A stretch of DNA of 64,000 bases from Seongchinamella sediminis (GTDB lineage: Bacteria; Pseudomonadota; Gammaproteobacteria; Pseudomonadales; Halieaceae): positions 1 through 64,000 of the forward strand of contig NZ_QRAN01000008.1 in assembly GCF_003457605.1 (NCBI RefSeq). The letters are read 5' to 3'. The notes under the pieces were generated by a model, which saw only the letters and a program-made list of their open reading frames with translations, ran no database searches and was not told the origin of the DNA. This document shows positions 1-7,336 of this stretch, piece after piece. Every line of letters begins with the position of its first letter. Position 1 is the first letter of the stretch. The position numbers and the translations under genes were made by a program.

Positions 1-309
1 ACTCAATTTATTTGATCGTCGCGCCCTGCTGCCGTTGTTGAGAGGCGACCCACCTGAACCTCCGGATGGAACTAAACAGATGCGGCTCAGGCTTCTATGA
101 AAATTTGTGGGACAGCAGTGGGTTGAGGTATAAAAGTCGTCCTCACACTCCCAATCTGTTAGTTGTTCACAGTGAACTCCGTGACTCCGTAATATCAGTT
201 CAGTAAGAGTTCTCTCCTTGAACTGTCCGATCTGGATTCTTTGATTAAGTTCTGACCATATACCCTGATCGAACATACCCCCTGAAACGTTTAGTTTTAC
301 CTTGTTCAT
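1..309 (-). pseudogene. Truncated paralogue of the 447-1022 gene (partial at window edge)
   Basis: The frame starts with ATG at 309, preceded by a good ribosome-binding site (GAGGA), and runs open to base 1 (103 codons, no stop). Its first 60 residues align without gaps to the protein of the 447-1022 gene (18 identities by hand, including G10, FD13-14, LN21-22, DW52-53 and EDD56-58). After about residue 60 the similarity stops abruptly and the composition becomes odd (Cys, Pro, Ser, Arg rich), near base 125. This suggests the gene was cut by a junction and the remaining frame is not native. Its upstream region is also homologous to that of the second copy. Function unknown. Confidence 0.5.
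2..100 (+). CDS. Possible C-terminal fragment of an unidentified protein
   Basis: A plus-strand frame open from the window edge ends in TGA at 98-100, giving 32 residues rich in Leu, Arg and Pro (…FDRRALLPLLRGD…). The DNA here is more GC-rich than the following island, as expected of host sequence. It overlaps the minus-strand partial gene, and both cannot be intact here. I do not recognise the family. It may be the end of the chromosomal gene that faced glmS before the island inserted, or a chance open frame. Confidence 0.2.
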   Translation, partial: LNLFDRRALLPLLRGDPPEPPDGTKQMRLRLL

Positions 310-367
310 AATTGATTCCTCATCGATTTATATTAGAAAGAGAGTCTATTCCTCACTTTCGACCACC

Positions 368-423
368 ATTTTCTCAACAAAAATAACCAGTTATTAGGAC
401 AATGGTGGTTTGTAGATTTGTCC
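368..423 (-). promoter_or_regulatory. Duplicated upstream element, copy A
   Basis: These 56 bases match 1088-1143 at about 43 of 56 positions without gaps; the core TTATTAGGAC and GGTGGTTT are identical. Copy A begins 59 bases upstream of the start codon at 309, and copy B begins 66 bases upstream of the start at 1022. A fixed distance to two paralogous genes points to a duplicated promoter or operator rather than a recombination site. ACCACCATT (362-370) and AATGGTGGT (401-409) also form a perfect inverted repeat at copy A. Confidence 0.5.
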
Positions 424-446
424 GAATTGTTTTTGATTTCAGGTCT

Positions 447-1022
447 TCACGATCTGAGTTCTTTTGGAGGTGTGCCGAATTTCAATACGTCATCAATGAT
501 ATGAAGTTGATATTCATAATCTGTTTCCGAAGATTTCGATAATTGGTAGTCCTTGTACCGACAGTTTTTTAGATCACTGTTCGTAATATCAACAAATGTC
601 CGTTCGATGCTAGAAACGGAATGAAGGAACTTATCGGTGTTCAATTCCTTCTTGAGTCTTGCAACTAGGTCGGGTCGGTTTTTGTCTATCCACCATGTGG
701 CATCTGGACCCGAGTAACCGAGCTTCATGTATCCATCAAAAATTAGTTCCCGATCTGATACATCACCAAAAATGTCTTCCGTGAGAAAAATTTGGTCAAT
801 CTGGTTCAAAACTTTTTTCGATGTTGTCTCTATGAAAACTGAGTATTTGTCGTCTTCATAAGTCCAATCCGATAACCGACTTGTTTGGATATCATTTCTA
901 TCCAGTATGGATTCAAATAGTGATTGGTGATTCTCATCATCCCGATACATCGATGAATTCAAAATCTCACATGTGACCTCATCAAATTCCTCACCAGTTA
1001 TCCTCAACACAATCCTAGCCAT
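447..1022 (-). CDS. Hypothetical protein, paralogue of the left-edge gene
   Basis: The product is 191 residues, acidic, without signal peptide or membrane segment; the middle contains a GYSGPDATWW stretch near residues 110-120. I chose ATG 1022 (MARIVLRITGEEFDE) because AGGA lies at the right spacing and because the partial left gene aligns with it from residue 1; a longer frame from TTG 1106 would run into the upstream repeat. The N-terminal pattern (hydrophobic strand, then G-x-x-F-D) faintly recalls DUF4279-type proteins, but I would not assign it. It stands alone on the minus strand, divergent from the serine recombinase. Codon use and AT content match the island, not the host. Function unknown. 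Confidence 0.65.
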   Translation of the reverse strand: MARIVLRITGEEFDEVTCEILNSSMYRDDENHQSLFESILDRNDIQTSRLSDWTYEDDKYSVFIETTSKKVLNQIDQIFLTEDIFGDVSDRELIFDGYMKLGYSGPDATWWIDKNRPDLVARLKKELNTDKFLHSVSSIERTFVDITNSDLKNCRYKDYQLSKSSETDYEYQLHIIDDVLKFGTPPKELRS

Positions 1023-1087
1023 CTCAATATTCCTCATATTAATTTCGAATGATGAGATTTGGGGTTTAACCTCAACTCTCAACACGT

Positions 1088-1143
1088 ATTTTCTCAATAA
1101 TATCAATAGGTTATTAGGACGAAGGTGGTTTCAAGTCTTGTCC
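1088..1143 (-). promoter_or_regulatory. Duplicated upstream element, copy B
   Basis: Second copy of the 56-base element at 368-423, here upstream of the gene starting at 1022 on the minus strand. The leaders between element and start codon also share the ATGAGGAAT ribosome-binding segment. No hexamer pair with convincing 17-base spacing stands out in both copies, so whether it is the promoter itself or an operator is open. Confidence 0.5.
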
Positions 1144-1149
1144 CTTCCG

Positions 1150-1166
1150 AATCTTGAGACAAGATT
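1150..1166. promoter_or_regulatory. Perfect 17-base dyad between divergent genes
   Basis: AATCTTG-AGA-CAAGATT is a perfect inverted repeat with 7-base arms. It lies between the hypothetical gene (start 1022) and the serine recombinase (start 1272), flanked by two TTGTCCCTTC copies at 1138-1147 and 1167-1176. It fits a dimeric operator or recombinase accessory site. No function can be assigned from sequence alone. Confidence 0.4.
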
Positions 1167-1177
1167 TGTCCCTTCAC

Positions 1178-1240
1178 GGTTTACCCCCTGGATATTGTTG
1201 TCCTTGGATTCAAATGGGGGGGACCCTTACAAGGTAAACC
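1178..1240. repeat. Inverted repeat just upstream of the recombinase gene
   Basis: GGTTTACC (1178-1185) and GGTAAACC (1233-1240) are perfect inverted 8-mers about 47 bases apart, ending 31 bases before the recombinase start. The left arm runs into TACCCCCT, an 8-mer also found at 276-283 and 5490-5497. Position suggests a recombinase binding region or promoter control element; this is inference. Confidence 0.35.
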
Positions 1241-1271
1241 AACATTTATCTTGTCCAGAGGTATTCCAGAG

Positions 1272-1919
1272 ATGGTTGATTATGTCGTGTATTACCGGGT
1301 TTCCACTCAGAAGCAGGAGAGGTCAGGTCTCGGGCTGGAGAGTCAAAGATCAATGATTGAGAGATTTCTTCAGTCAGATGACGTGGTCTTGGGTGAATTT
1401 ACGGAGGTCCAGTCAGGCAAGAAGGACAATAGGGAAGAGTTGTGGAAGTGTATCAACCTGGTCAAGAAAACTAAGTCCAAACTGCTGATTCCTCGTCTGG
1501 ACCGTTTTTCTAGAAAGGTCAGCTTTATCTCAGGAATACTTGATACGGGAATCGAGATCGTTGTGAGTGACAACCCGAATGTGTCTCGGTTTCATCTTCA
1601 TCTTCTTTCATGCTTTTGTGAAGAAGAAAGACGTCTTATCTCGGAGAGAACCCGACTTTCATTACAGGAGGCTAAAGCAAAGGGTACTATCCTCGGCAAG
1701 AATGGATTTGTACTCGGCCGTACTAACAGAGAACAAAAACTTAAGTTCGTGAAGTCTATTGAGGCAGTACTATCAAAAACACGAGAAGAGCAAAATAGTT
1801 TATCAGCTATCTCTAGACGACTTAACCAGTTAGGTACTCCCACTTTTAGAGGTGGCAAATGGTATCCGTCTACCGTCAGGAATTACTTGTTAGAACTGGA
1901 CCACGGTGAGGCCAACTGA
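1272..1919 (+). CDS. Small serine recombinase (resolvase/invertase family)
   Basis: The 215-residue product has the resolvase catalytic domain at its N terminus (YYRVSTQKQ with the nucleophile Ser near residue 11, then SGLGLESQ), a central RLDRFSR motif, an EERRLISERT segment, and a C-terminal HTH with the family pattern ISRRLNQLGTPTFRGGKW. It cuts and rejoins DNA through a phosphoserine link. It is much shorter than large serine integrases and lacks their zinc and coiled-coil regions. I chose ATG 1272, preceded by AGAGG at 1257-1261; TTG 1251 is an alternative adding seven residues. It is the only mobility enzyme in the island and probably acts in integration, excision or inversion of it. 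Neighbours: divergent hypothetical gene upstream, HNH gene downstream on the same strand. Confidence 0.85.
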   Translation: MVDYVVYYRVSTQKQERSGLGLESQRSMIERFLQSDDVVLGEFTEVQSGKKDNREELWKCINLVKKTKSKLLIPRLDRFSRKVSFISGILDTGIEIVVSDNPNVSRFHLHLLSCFCEEERRLISERTRLSLQEAKAKGTILGKNGFVLGRTNREQKLKFVKSIEAVLSKTREEQNSLSAISRRLNQLGTPTFRGGKWYPSTVRNYLLELDHGEAN

Positions 1920-2009
1920 ACTTAAATTGGAGCCCAAATTAAATAATTCATTCCTAGACAGAGTTTAATATGTTTCAATTTCTGCTTTCTTACACAAGGG
2001 AAGTGGGAA

Positions 2010-2798
2010 TTGACTCAGCTGACACAGGAACTAGCAATTTCTTCATTGGATTTATCCAATGGCACTAAAAAGAAATTGGAAGCTTTAGGATACAGAAAGC
2101 TAAGTGACCTAGAAGATGTCTTCTTTCCCTCACTATATGAAGATGTTTCATTTGAACAGGCAAAGAAGGTACTGAAGTATTGCCTTGAGACAGGCATTCA
2201 AGTGAATTTTTCAAAACCTGACTGGTCGGACGAACAATGGCATCAGTTTGTCGACCAGATTGTCGAAAAGGAAATAGTTACTTGGTCCGAAATTGCTGTA
2301 GCGGTTTGTGGTGAACTAAACCCACCGCAGGTTGGGACCGCAATTGCTTCAAATGCTTCGTTTCAAGCGAAATTTCCACCACGAGAGACAATGAAAAACG
2401 TGATGGCCTGGTTCTACGAGCAAGACGGCCAGTGTTCACTTTGCGGGACACATTTGTTTCTCGAAGCGGACCACGTTATATCCAAGCAGGAGTTTGCTGA
2501 AGCTGGGTTGGACCCTAAGGATGCAGATACACTCGACAACTTGCAGTTACTCTGTAAGCGATGCAATGTGATCAAAAGACCATCACATGCTCTGGGTGGA
2601 ATTTCGTTTGCCCCTGCACAAAGTGTATTGATCTGGATTCTTCTTGAACTACGTCCCAAGAAAAAGTCAGAGTTTTATACTCTTTGTCGAAATCATGGTT
2701 TGACGATGGCTAACATTAGATTCGACGAGGCTTGGGCTTTTGCTGAATGGCTGAACAAAAGAGGTAAGTACGAAATTGTCGAGGAAGATGCCGAATAG
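2010..2798 (+). CDS. HNH endonuclease with N-terminal HhH-like segment
   Basis: The product is 262 residues. Residues about 10-35 (LDLSNGTKKKLEALGYRKLSDL) resemble a helix-hairpin-helix DNA-binding unit. The nuclease core follows: CSLC near residue 142, the catalytic ADH, then LDNLQLLCKRCN, giving two zinc-binding Cys pairs and the H-N-H residues, as in HNH enzymes of restriction systems. The start is TTG at 2010, preceded by AAGGG; no nearby in-frame ATG exists. It converges tail-to-tail, 30 bases apart, with the DNA methyltransferase gene, so it is a plausible restriction partner (inference). Target sequence and modification dependence cannot be read from sequence. Confidence 0.8.
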   Translation: MTQLTQELAISSLDLSNGTKKKLEALGYRKLSDLEDVFFPSLYEDVSFEQAKKVLKYCLETGIQVNFSKPDWSDEQWHQFVDQIVEKEIVTWSEIAVAVCGELNPPQVGTAIASNASFQAKFPPRETMKNVMAWFYEQDGQCSLCGTHLFLEADHVISKQEFAEAGLDPKDADTLDNLQLLCKRCNVIKRPSHALGGISFAPAQSVLIWILLELRPKKKSEFYTLCRNHGLTMANIRFDEAWAFAEWLNKRGKYEIVEEDAE

Positions 2799-2828
2799 AA
2801 GTTGTTGTCTGTTTTGCTAATTATTGGA

Positions 2829-5168
2829 TCAGACCACCTCATATCCAAAAAGATCTGGCTCTAAAGATTCCTCATCAAAGTAATCGTGCTTGAGAACCGC
2901 ATTTTTGAGCTTCGATATTCCCAGCTTAAAATAGTTCTCATCCAATTCGATACAAGTAGATGACAATCCAGAACCGAATGCTGAGATCCCGGTAGTCATG
3001 CTACCCCCAAATGGATCAAGCACTTTAGCATCTTCAGAGAGATAAGTAGTCAATAAGTCTGGTATGGCTTTTGGAAATGGGGCTGTATGTCCATGACGGT
3101 TTTCCCCTTTTACCATTTTCATCACCGGCTTTAGCCTGATGTAGTTAGGAAAAGATTCAGTCGGCACTACAGATTTGCCAGGCTTTCTGAAGACGAATAT
3201 ATGCTCCCAACAATTGAATGGAGACTGATAATACGGTGAGAAGTTGCCGTTATTAAAACCCCTTTTTCCTTCTATCTCTCCTTTATCCCAGATGATATTT
3301 GATACACACTCAAAACCAATCCTTGCGAACATGTCTACTATATAGGCCCCTAGAATCATCCTCTTTTCACCCATAGCAGAAAGAGCTACGTTATTTTCAT
3401 TGTCAAAGTAATCAAAAATATTAAATAGGTATATTCCTCCACTCTTTAGTGTCCTGAAGACTGCCTTATTGATGTTGTACATGTCATACAGGAAGGTATA
3501 GATGTTGGCCCATTGAGAGTACTCCCTTGCGTTATAGTATGGTGGGGAAGTTACAGCACCTTCATAGGTATCTGCCTTGATACTATTCAGTACCTCATAG
3601 GAATCACCCAACACTGCTTCAGCTCCGTGTACGTTTTCCTTCTTGAAGTTTTTCTGGTGGGTGGTAGGCAATTTATCTACTAAGTATCTTTTAAAGTACT
3701 CACTCGAAAAAAATTCTTGGGGGCCAAGTGCTCCTTTCATTTCTGCTGAGGATTTCGTCGATGGAATTCGCTTCTTAACTATCGTCCTTCCTAGTCCTGT
3801 CGATGATCCGCTGTTCCATCCATAGAGATATACCTTGTCACCATACAAAGAGTAGTGCCTGATCAACATCTCCAAAAGGTCATCTTCAGTGTGTTCCAGG
3901 TCAACATCTCGAGACCATTCTCTAACACTGCTAGTCGGTATTTTATTTCTTTCGTCTTCTATGGCCGTCTGTTTGAGAATCTGCAGGAATGAATATCTTT
4001 TACCCCTATTAAACTTGCTCCTGTCTGGACAGAACTGATTACTACACTCCCAGCTTCTTACACCAAAGGTCGAGTATGAGTTGCCTTGGACATGTTTTGT
4101 TCGACATGCAGGACACGGAATGATCGTTTCGTCTGGTTCATTCTTCTGAAAGAGTATTGCTAATTTCTGCTTCTTACCTTTTCCAAATACAAAGGTATCT
4201 CGATAGTGAAACCCACGATTTAAAATTTGAAAGTTAGACCCTTCGGCATCTAGACCGTGTATGTAATCTTCCGTGGCTTTTTGAATCTGAGCGGACTTGA
4301 AGTAATACTGACGGTGTTCTTGGGCTATATGCTTTTCACCATAGAGAATTGAATCAGCCCAAAGTCTCCATTGGAAAGAAATGTCACCGACTGACAGCTG
4401 GTCTATCACTACAACGAGGTGACCATGATTGGTTAGCTGTGCGTAATTGCTTTTAATGAATTGGAGAATTCGGTCTCTTAGTGACTCGTAAGTCTCTGCT
4501 GAAAACTTTTGGGGCTTCTTTATTTTGATGACTGAAAGAGTGTTGTCCCTGCTGAAGAGCTCGGGATGATTCGAGTGCAGGTGTTCCCAATAATTTGAAT
4601 AGTAGTCATGCTTCCGCTTTATCGGATCATTTATCTCATGAAGATTATTTTCTGGATAAGACGAGTAAACATAACTGCTAAACAATGCAGCCAAGATTTC
4701 ATCAGACCTATCTCTAGGCTTACTATCTTTTCGAGTTAGTGTTGGTGATCTTAGTTCAGAGTGTAACTTTGCAAGCGACGACTCATTAGATATTGGTAGA
4801 AACGTCGTCTTTATTAATTCACACAACTGAGTGTCATTAGCCAATCTTGCATGCCCATTAAAGACTTCTACGAGGCATGTGGCATCACTCTCATCGAATG
4901 CTTTGTTGATCTGAATTTTTTCGTGATAGTTAAAAGTGACTCCGTGCTGAGCCGAGAACCCTAAGAAGGCTGCTATACCGTCGGAGTTAAATTTAAATTT
5001 ATTGTTAATGTGGAAAAACAGCTTCGACACTCTCACTTTCTTAGAGTGTGGATTCACTGCTTTGAGTTTTTCTAATAGGTCATCCAGGCCTTGAAGGATT
5101 TCCTTCTTTGGTTCATATGACCACCTAATAGTTCTGTTGAACTCACTTATTAAATCTTCTGTCTTCAT
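2829..5168 (-). CDS. Beta-class DNA methyltransferase with zinc ribbon
   Basis: The 779-residue product carries catalytic motif IV as TSPPYY (540-545), followed much later by the S-adenosylmethionine-binding motif I as DPFGGSMTTG (718-727). That order defines a beta-class amino-methyltransferase. SPPY is typical of N4-cytosine enzymes but some N6-adenine enzymes have it too. A zinc ribbon (C352, C355, C375, C380) sits mid-protein, and the first roughly 340 residues match nothing I recognise; they may recognise the target or partners. The usual small SPPY enzymes are about 300-400 residues, so this is a large fusion. It overlaps the upstream HTH gene by 26 bases, implying coupled translation. 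Likely role: modification half of a restriction-modification or related defence unit with the convergent HNH gene. Confidence 0.85.
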   Translation of the reverse strand: MKTEDLISEFNRTIRWSYEPKKEILQGLDDLLEKLKAVNPHSKKVRVSKLFFHINNKFKFNSDGIAAFLGFSAQHGVTFNYHEKIQINKAFDESDATCLVEVFNGHARLANDTQLCELIKTTFLPISNESSLAKLHSELRSPTLTRKDSKPRDRSDEILAALFSSYVYSSYPENNLHEINDPIKRKHDYYSNYWEHLHSNHPELFSRDNTLSVIKIKKPQKFSAETYESLRDRILQFIKSNYAQLTNHGHLVVVIDQLSVGDISFQWRLWADSILYGEKHIAQEHRQYYFKSAQIQKATEDYIHGLDAEGSNFQILNRGFHYRDTFVFGKGKKQKLAILFQKNEPDETIIPCPACRTKHVQGNSYSTFGVRSWECSNQFCPDRSKFNRGKRYSFLQILKQTAIEDERNKIPTSSVREWSRDVDLEHTEDDLLEMLIRHYSLYGDKVYLYGWNSGSSTGLGRTIVKKRIPSTKSSAEMKGALGPQEFFSSEYFKRYLVDKLPTTHQKNFKKENVHGAEAVLGDSYEVLNSIKADTYEGAVTSPPYYNAREYSQWANIYTFLYDMYNINKAVFRTLKSGGIYLFNIFDYFDNENNVALSAMGEKRMILGAYIVDMFARIGFECVSNIIWDKGEIEGKRGFNNGNFSPYYQSPFNCWEHIFVFRKPGKSVVPTESFPNYIRLKPVMKMVKGENRHGHTAPFPKAIPDLLTTYLSEDAKVLDPFGGSMTTGISAFGSGLSSTCIELDENYFKLGISKLKNAVLKHDYFDEESLEPDLFGYEVV

Positions 5169-5430
5169 CAGGAAAGAAAGGCCTATTACAGAATTCTAAA
5201 TGTACATTCGAAATGACTCTATTGGGTTTTCTTTCCAAAAGCTTCATTCTGTTTCGATCGTTTTTCATCATACTCCACACCAGAACCGGAGAGAACTTCC
5301 TGCCTCTTATCGAAAGAAATCCATTGATATTTAGGTAAGAACTTATCTGACGATTCGAGTACCCAATCGAACTCAATAGCCTGATTTTAGTGGTCAGAAA
5401 TTTTTGATAATTGGACTGCTCTCTGACCAC
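5143..5430 (-). CDS. Small HTH protein resembling a serine-recombinase C-terminal domain
   Basis: The 95-residue product contains IGYSNRQISSYLNINGF followed by RGRKFSP, which aligns with the C-terminal HTH of the serine recombinase in the same island (I-S-x-x-L-N, G, R-G-x-K-aromatic-x-P). It has no catalytic resolvase domain. The start is GTG 5430 with a weak ribosome-binding site. The frame stays open upstream toward glmS, so it may be the remnant of a longer recombinase cut at the island edge. It overlaps the methyltransferase start by 26 bases, which instead suggests a coupled DNA-binding regulator or specificity partner. Confidence 0.6.
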   Translation of the reverse strand: MVREQSNYQKFLTTKIRLLSSIGYSNRQISSYLNINGFLSIRGRKFSPVLVWSMMKNDRNRMKLLERKPNRVISNVHLEFCNRPFFPDEDRRFNK

Positions 5431-5476
5431 CAGAGATTTAGTTGCTGCAGTTATGGTGAATCGTAGGTACGTTTCT

Positions 5477-5499
5477 CTAGGGCAATATATACCCCCTAG
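5477..5499. repeat. Palindrome at the island/glmS junction
   Basis: CTAGGG (5477-5482) and CCCTAG (5494-5499) flank an ATATAT centre, only 6 bases beyond the glmS stop codon. It contains one of three TACCCCCT copies in the island. The position matches where attTn7-directed insertions occur, so this could be an attachment site or element end. No flanking duplication could be confirmed. Confidence 0.35.
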
Positions 5500-5504
5500 C
5501 CAAC

Positions 5505-7334
5505 TTATTCCACCGTGACCGATTTCGCCAGATTACGCGGCTTGTCGACATCGGTGCCCTTTTGCACCGCCACGTGGTAGGACAGCAGCTGCAGGGCCAC
5601 GGTGTAGACCATCGGCTTCACCACCTCGGGGCAGTGGGGCATATTGAGCACCCGCACCCGCGGCTCGCTGACCAGACCTGCCTGGCGGTCAGCAAATACA
5701 AACAGTTCACCACCGCGGGAGCGCACCTCTTCCAGGTTGGACTTGAGCTTTTCCAGCAGTTCGTCGCCGGGAGCCACGGCAACCACCGGCATGTCGTTGT
5801 CCACCAGCGCCAGCGGACCGTGCTTGAGCTCCCCCGCTGGATAGGCCTCGGCGTGGATGTAGGAAATTTCCTTCAGCTTCAGCGCCCCCTCCCTGGCGAT
5901 CGGGTACTGAATGCCGCGCCCCAGGAACAGGGCATGGTGCTTGACGATAAATGCCGCGGACAGATCCTCGATGTCACGGTCCAGTTCCAGGGTCTGCTGG
6001 ACATATTCCGGCAAGCGCTGCAGCGCATTGACCAGTTCCGCCGCCCGTTCCGCAGAGAGATTACGGCGCCGGCCCAGGGCAATGGTGAGCATCAGCAGCG
6101 CCACCAACTGGGTGGTAAAGGCCTTGGTCGAGGCCACGCCGATCTCGACCCCGGCTTTGGTCAGGAACACCAGATCGCTTTCCCGGACCAGGGAGCTGTT
6201 GTTGACGTTGGCAATAACCAGCGAGGCAAGGAAGTCGCCGGGGGCAGCATCGCGCAGGGCGGCCAGCGTGTCGGCTGTCTCACCGGACTGGGAAATGGTC
6301 ACCAGCAGGGTGTTGTCGTGCTGCGCCCGCTTGCGGTAGCGAAACTCGGAAGCGACCTCCACCTGGCAGGGGATGCCCGCCAGCTCCTCCAGCCAGTAAC
6401 GGGCGACCATGCCGGCGTGATAGCTGGTACCACAGGCAACGATTTGCACCGCCTGTACCTGGTCGAATATGGTCGCCGCCTCCGCACCAAAAACCTCATC
6501 AGCCACCTGTTGCCGGGCGCCGATGTTCAGGGTGGCGGCGAGCGCGCGGGGCTGCTCGTAAATTTCCTTGAGCATGTAGTGGGCGAAGGCGCCCTTGTCA
6601 GCAGATTCGACGGCCTCATCGATGCGGGTCTGCTGGCGGCGGACCGGCTCACCCGCCTCATTCCAGATGCGGATATCGGTCGGGCTTATCAGCGCCAGGT
6701 CACCCTCGTCCAGATAGATAAAGCGGTCTGTGACTTGGCGCAGGGCCATCTGGTCCGAGGCCAGGAAATTCTCCCCGATGCCGACGCCGATGACCAGCGG
6801 GCTGCCCTGGCGGGCGCCGACCACTTCATCCGGGTGCGCCACATCAATCGCCGCCAGGGCATAGGCGCCCTCCAGTTGCAACACCGTTGCCCGGAGCGCC
6901 TCCACCAGCGTATACCCCTGTACAAGCTGTGAGTGCAGTAAGTGAACAATCACTTCGGTATCGGTAGCGGAGCTGAATTCATACCCCTGCTCCTGCAAAC
7001 TGGCGCGCAGCTGCTGGTGGTTCTCGATAATGCCGTTGTGCACCAGGGCAACCCGCTGGCCGGACATGTGCGGGTGCGCGTTGACCGCCGAGGGTTCACC
7101 GTGGGTCGCCCAGCGGGTGTGGGCGATGCCGGTACAGCCGTAAAAGGGCTGCAGCTGCTGCGCCCGTTCCAGCTCGGCCACCTTGCCCAGCTGCTTGTGC
7201 AGTAGCAGGTTGCGCTCGTTGTCCAGCAGGGCCATGCCGGCGGAGTCGTAACCGCGGTACTCCAGCCGGCGCAAACCCTCCAGCAGGATTTCCGAAACTT
7301 CCCGGCGCGCTGCCGCCGCGACGATACCACACAT
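5505..7334 (-). CDS. glmS: Glutamine--fructose-6-phosphate aminotransferase (isomerizing)
   Basis: The 609-residue enzyme converts fructose-6-phosphate and glutamine to glucosamine-6-phosphate, the first step to UDP-GlcNAc. The N terminus MCGIV exposes the catalytic Cys after Met removal, followed by RGYDSAG in the glutaminase domain. Two SIS sugar-isomerase domains follow ([17 protein letters not shown], later [11 protein letters not shown]). The C terminus KSVTVE is the conserved end recognised by TnsD in attTn7. Length is standard. It lies 2 bases downstream of glmU in the same transcript, an arrangement matching the pathway. The AT-rich island begins immediately after its stop codon. Confidence 0.97.
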   Translation of the reverse strand: MCGIVAAAARREVSEILLEGLRRLEYRGYDSAGMALLDNERNLLLHKQLGKVAELERAQQLQPFYGCTGIAHTRWATHGEPSAVNAHPHMSGQRVALVHNGIIENHQQLRASLQEQGYEFSSATDTEVIVHLLHSQLVQGYTLVEALRATVLQLEGAYALAAIDVAHPDEVVGARQGSPLVIGVGIGENFLASDQMALRQVTDRFIYLDEGDLALISPTDIRIWNEAGEPVRRQQTRIDEAVESADKGAFAHYMLKEIYEQPRALAATLNIGARQQVADEVFGAEAATIFDQVQAVQIVACGTSYHAGMVARYWLEELAGIPCQVEVASEFRYRKRAQHDNTLLVTISQSGETADTLAALRDAAPGDFLASLVIANVNNSSLVRESDLVFLTKAGVEIGVASTKAFTTQLVALLMLTIALGRRRNLSAERAAELVNALQRLPEYVQQTLELDRDIEDLSAAFIVKHHALFLGRGIQYPIAREGALKLKEISYIHAEAYPAGELKHGPLALVDNDMPVVAVAPGDELLEKLKSNLEEVRSRGGELFVFADRQAGLVSEPRVRVLNMPHCPEVVKPMVYTVALQLLSYHVAVQKGTDVDKPRNLAKSVTVE

Positions 7335-7336
7335 AA

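Larger units (their letters stand above)
124..5504. mobile_element. AT-rich genomic island at the glmS 3' end (attTn7 position)
   Basis: The stretch is visibly AT-richer than the GC-rich genes starting exactly at the glmS stop codon, and its gene content is accessory: two paralogous small genes, a serine recombinase, an HNH nuclease, a DNA methyltransferase and a small HTH protein. The right boundary lies between the small HTH gene and glmS, within about 75 bases. The left boundary is inferred near 100-125, where homology of the truncated left gene to its paralogue stops. The location next to the glmS C-terminal codons is the known attTn7 hot spot. No TnsA-E genes are present and no TGT/ACA Tn7 ends were recognised, so canonical Tn7 is not supported; the serine recombinase is the only candidate mobility enzyme. 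Element borders are inference. Confidence 0.6.

Noticed and set aside
368-1143. Integron-type attC cassette repeats
   Set aside because: The repeats lack the GTTRRRY/RYYYAAC core pattern and sit at a fixed distance upstream of two paralogous starts, which fits promoter duplication better.
124-5504. Canonical Tn7-like transposon
   Set aside because: Right location, but no TnsA-E proteins and no convincing TGT/ACA ends; TGTGGGAC near 106 is a single short match.
5431-5510. N-terminal extension of the small HTH protein back into glmS
   Set aside because: The frame is open but has no ATG, GTG or TTG start and crosses the composition break; it may be a remnant but not a start.
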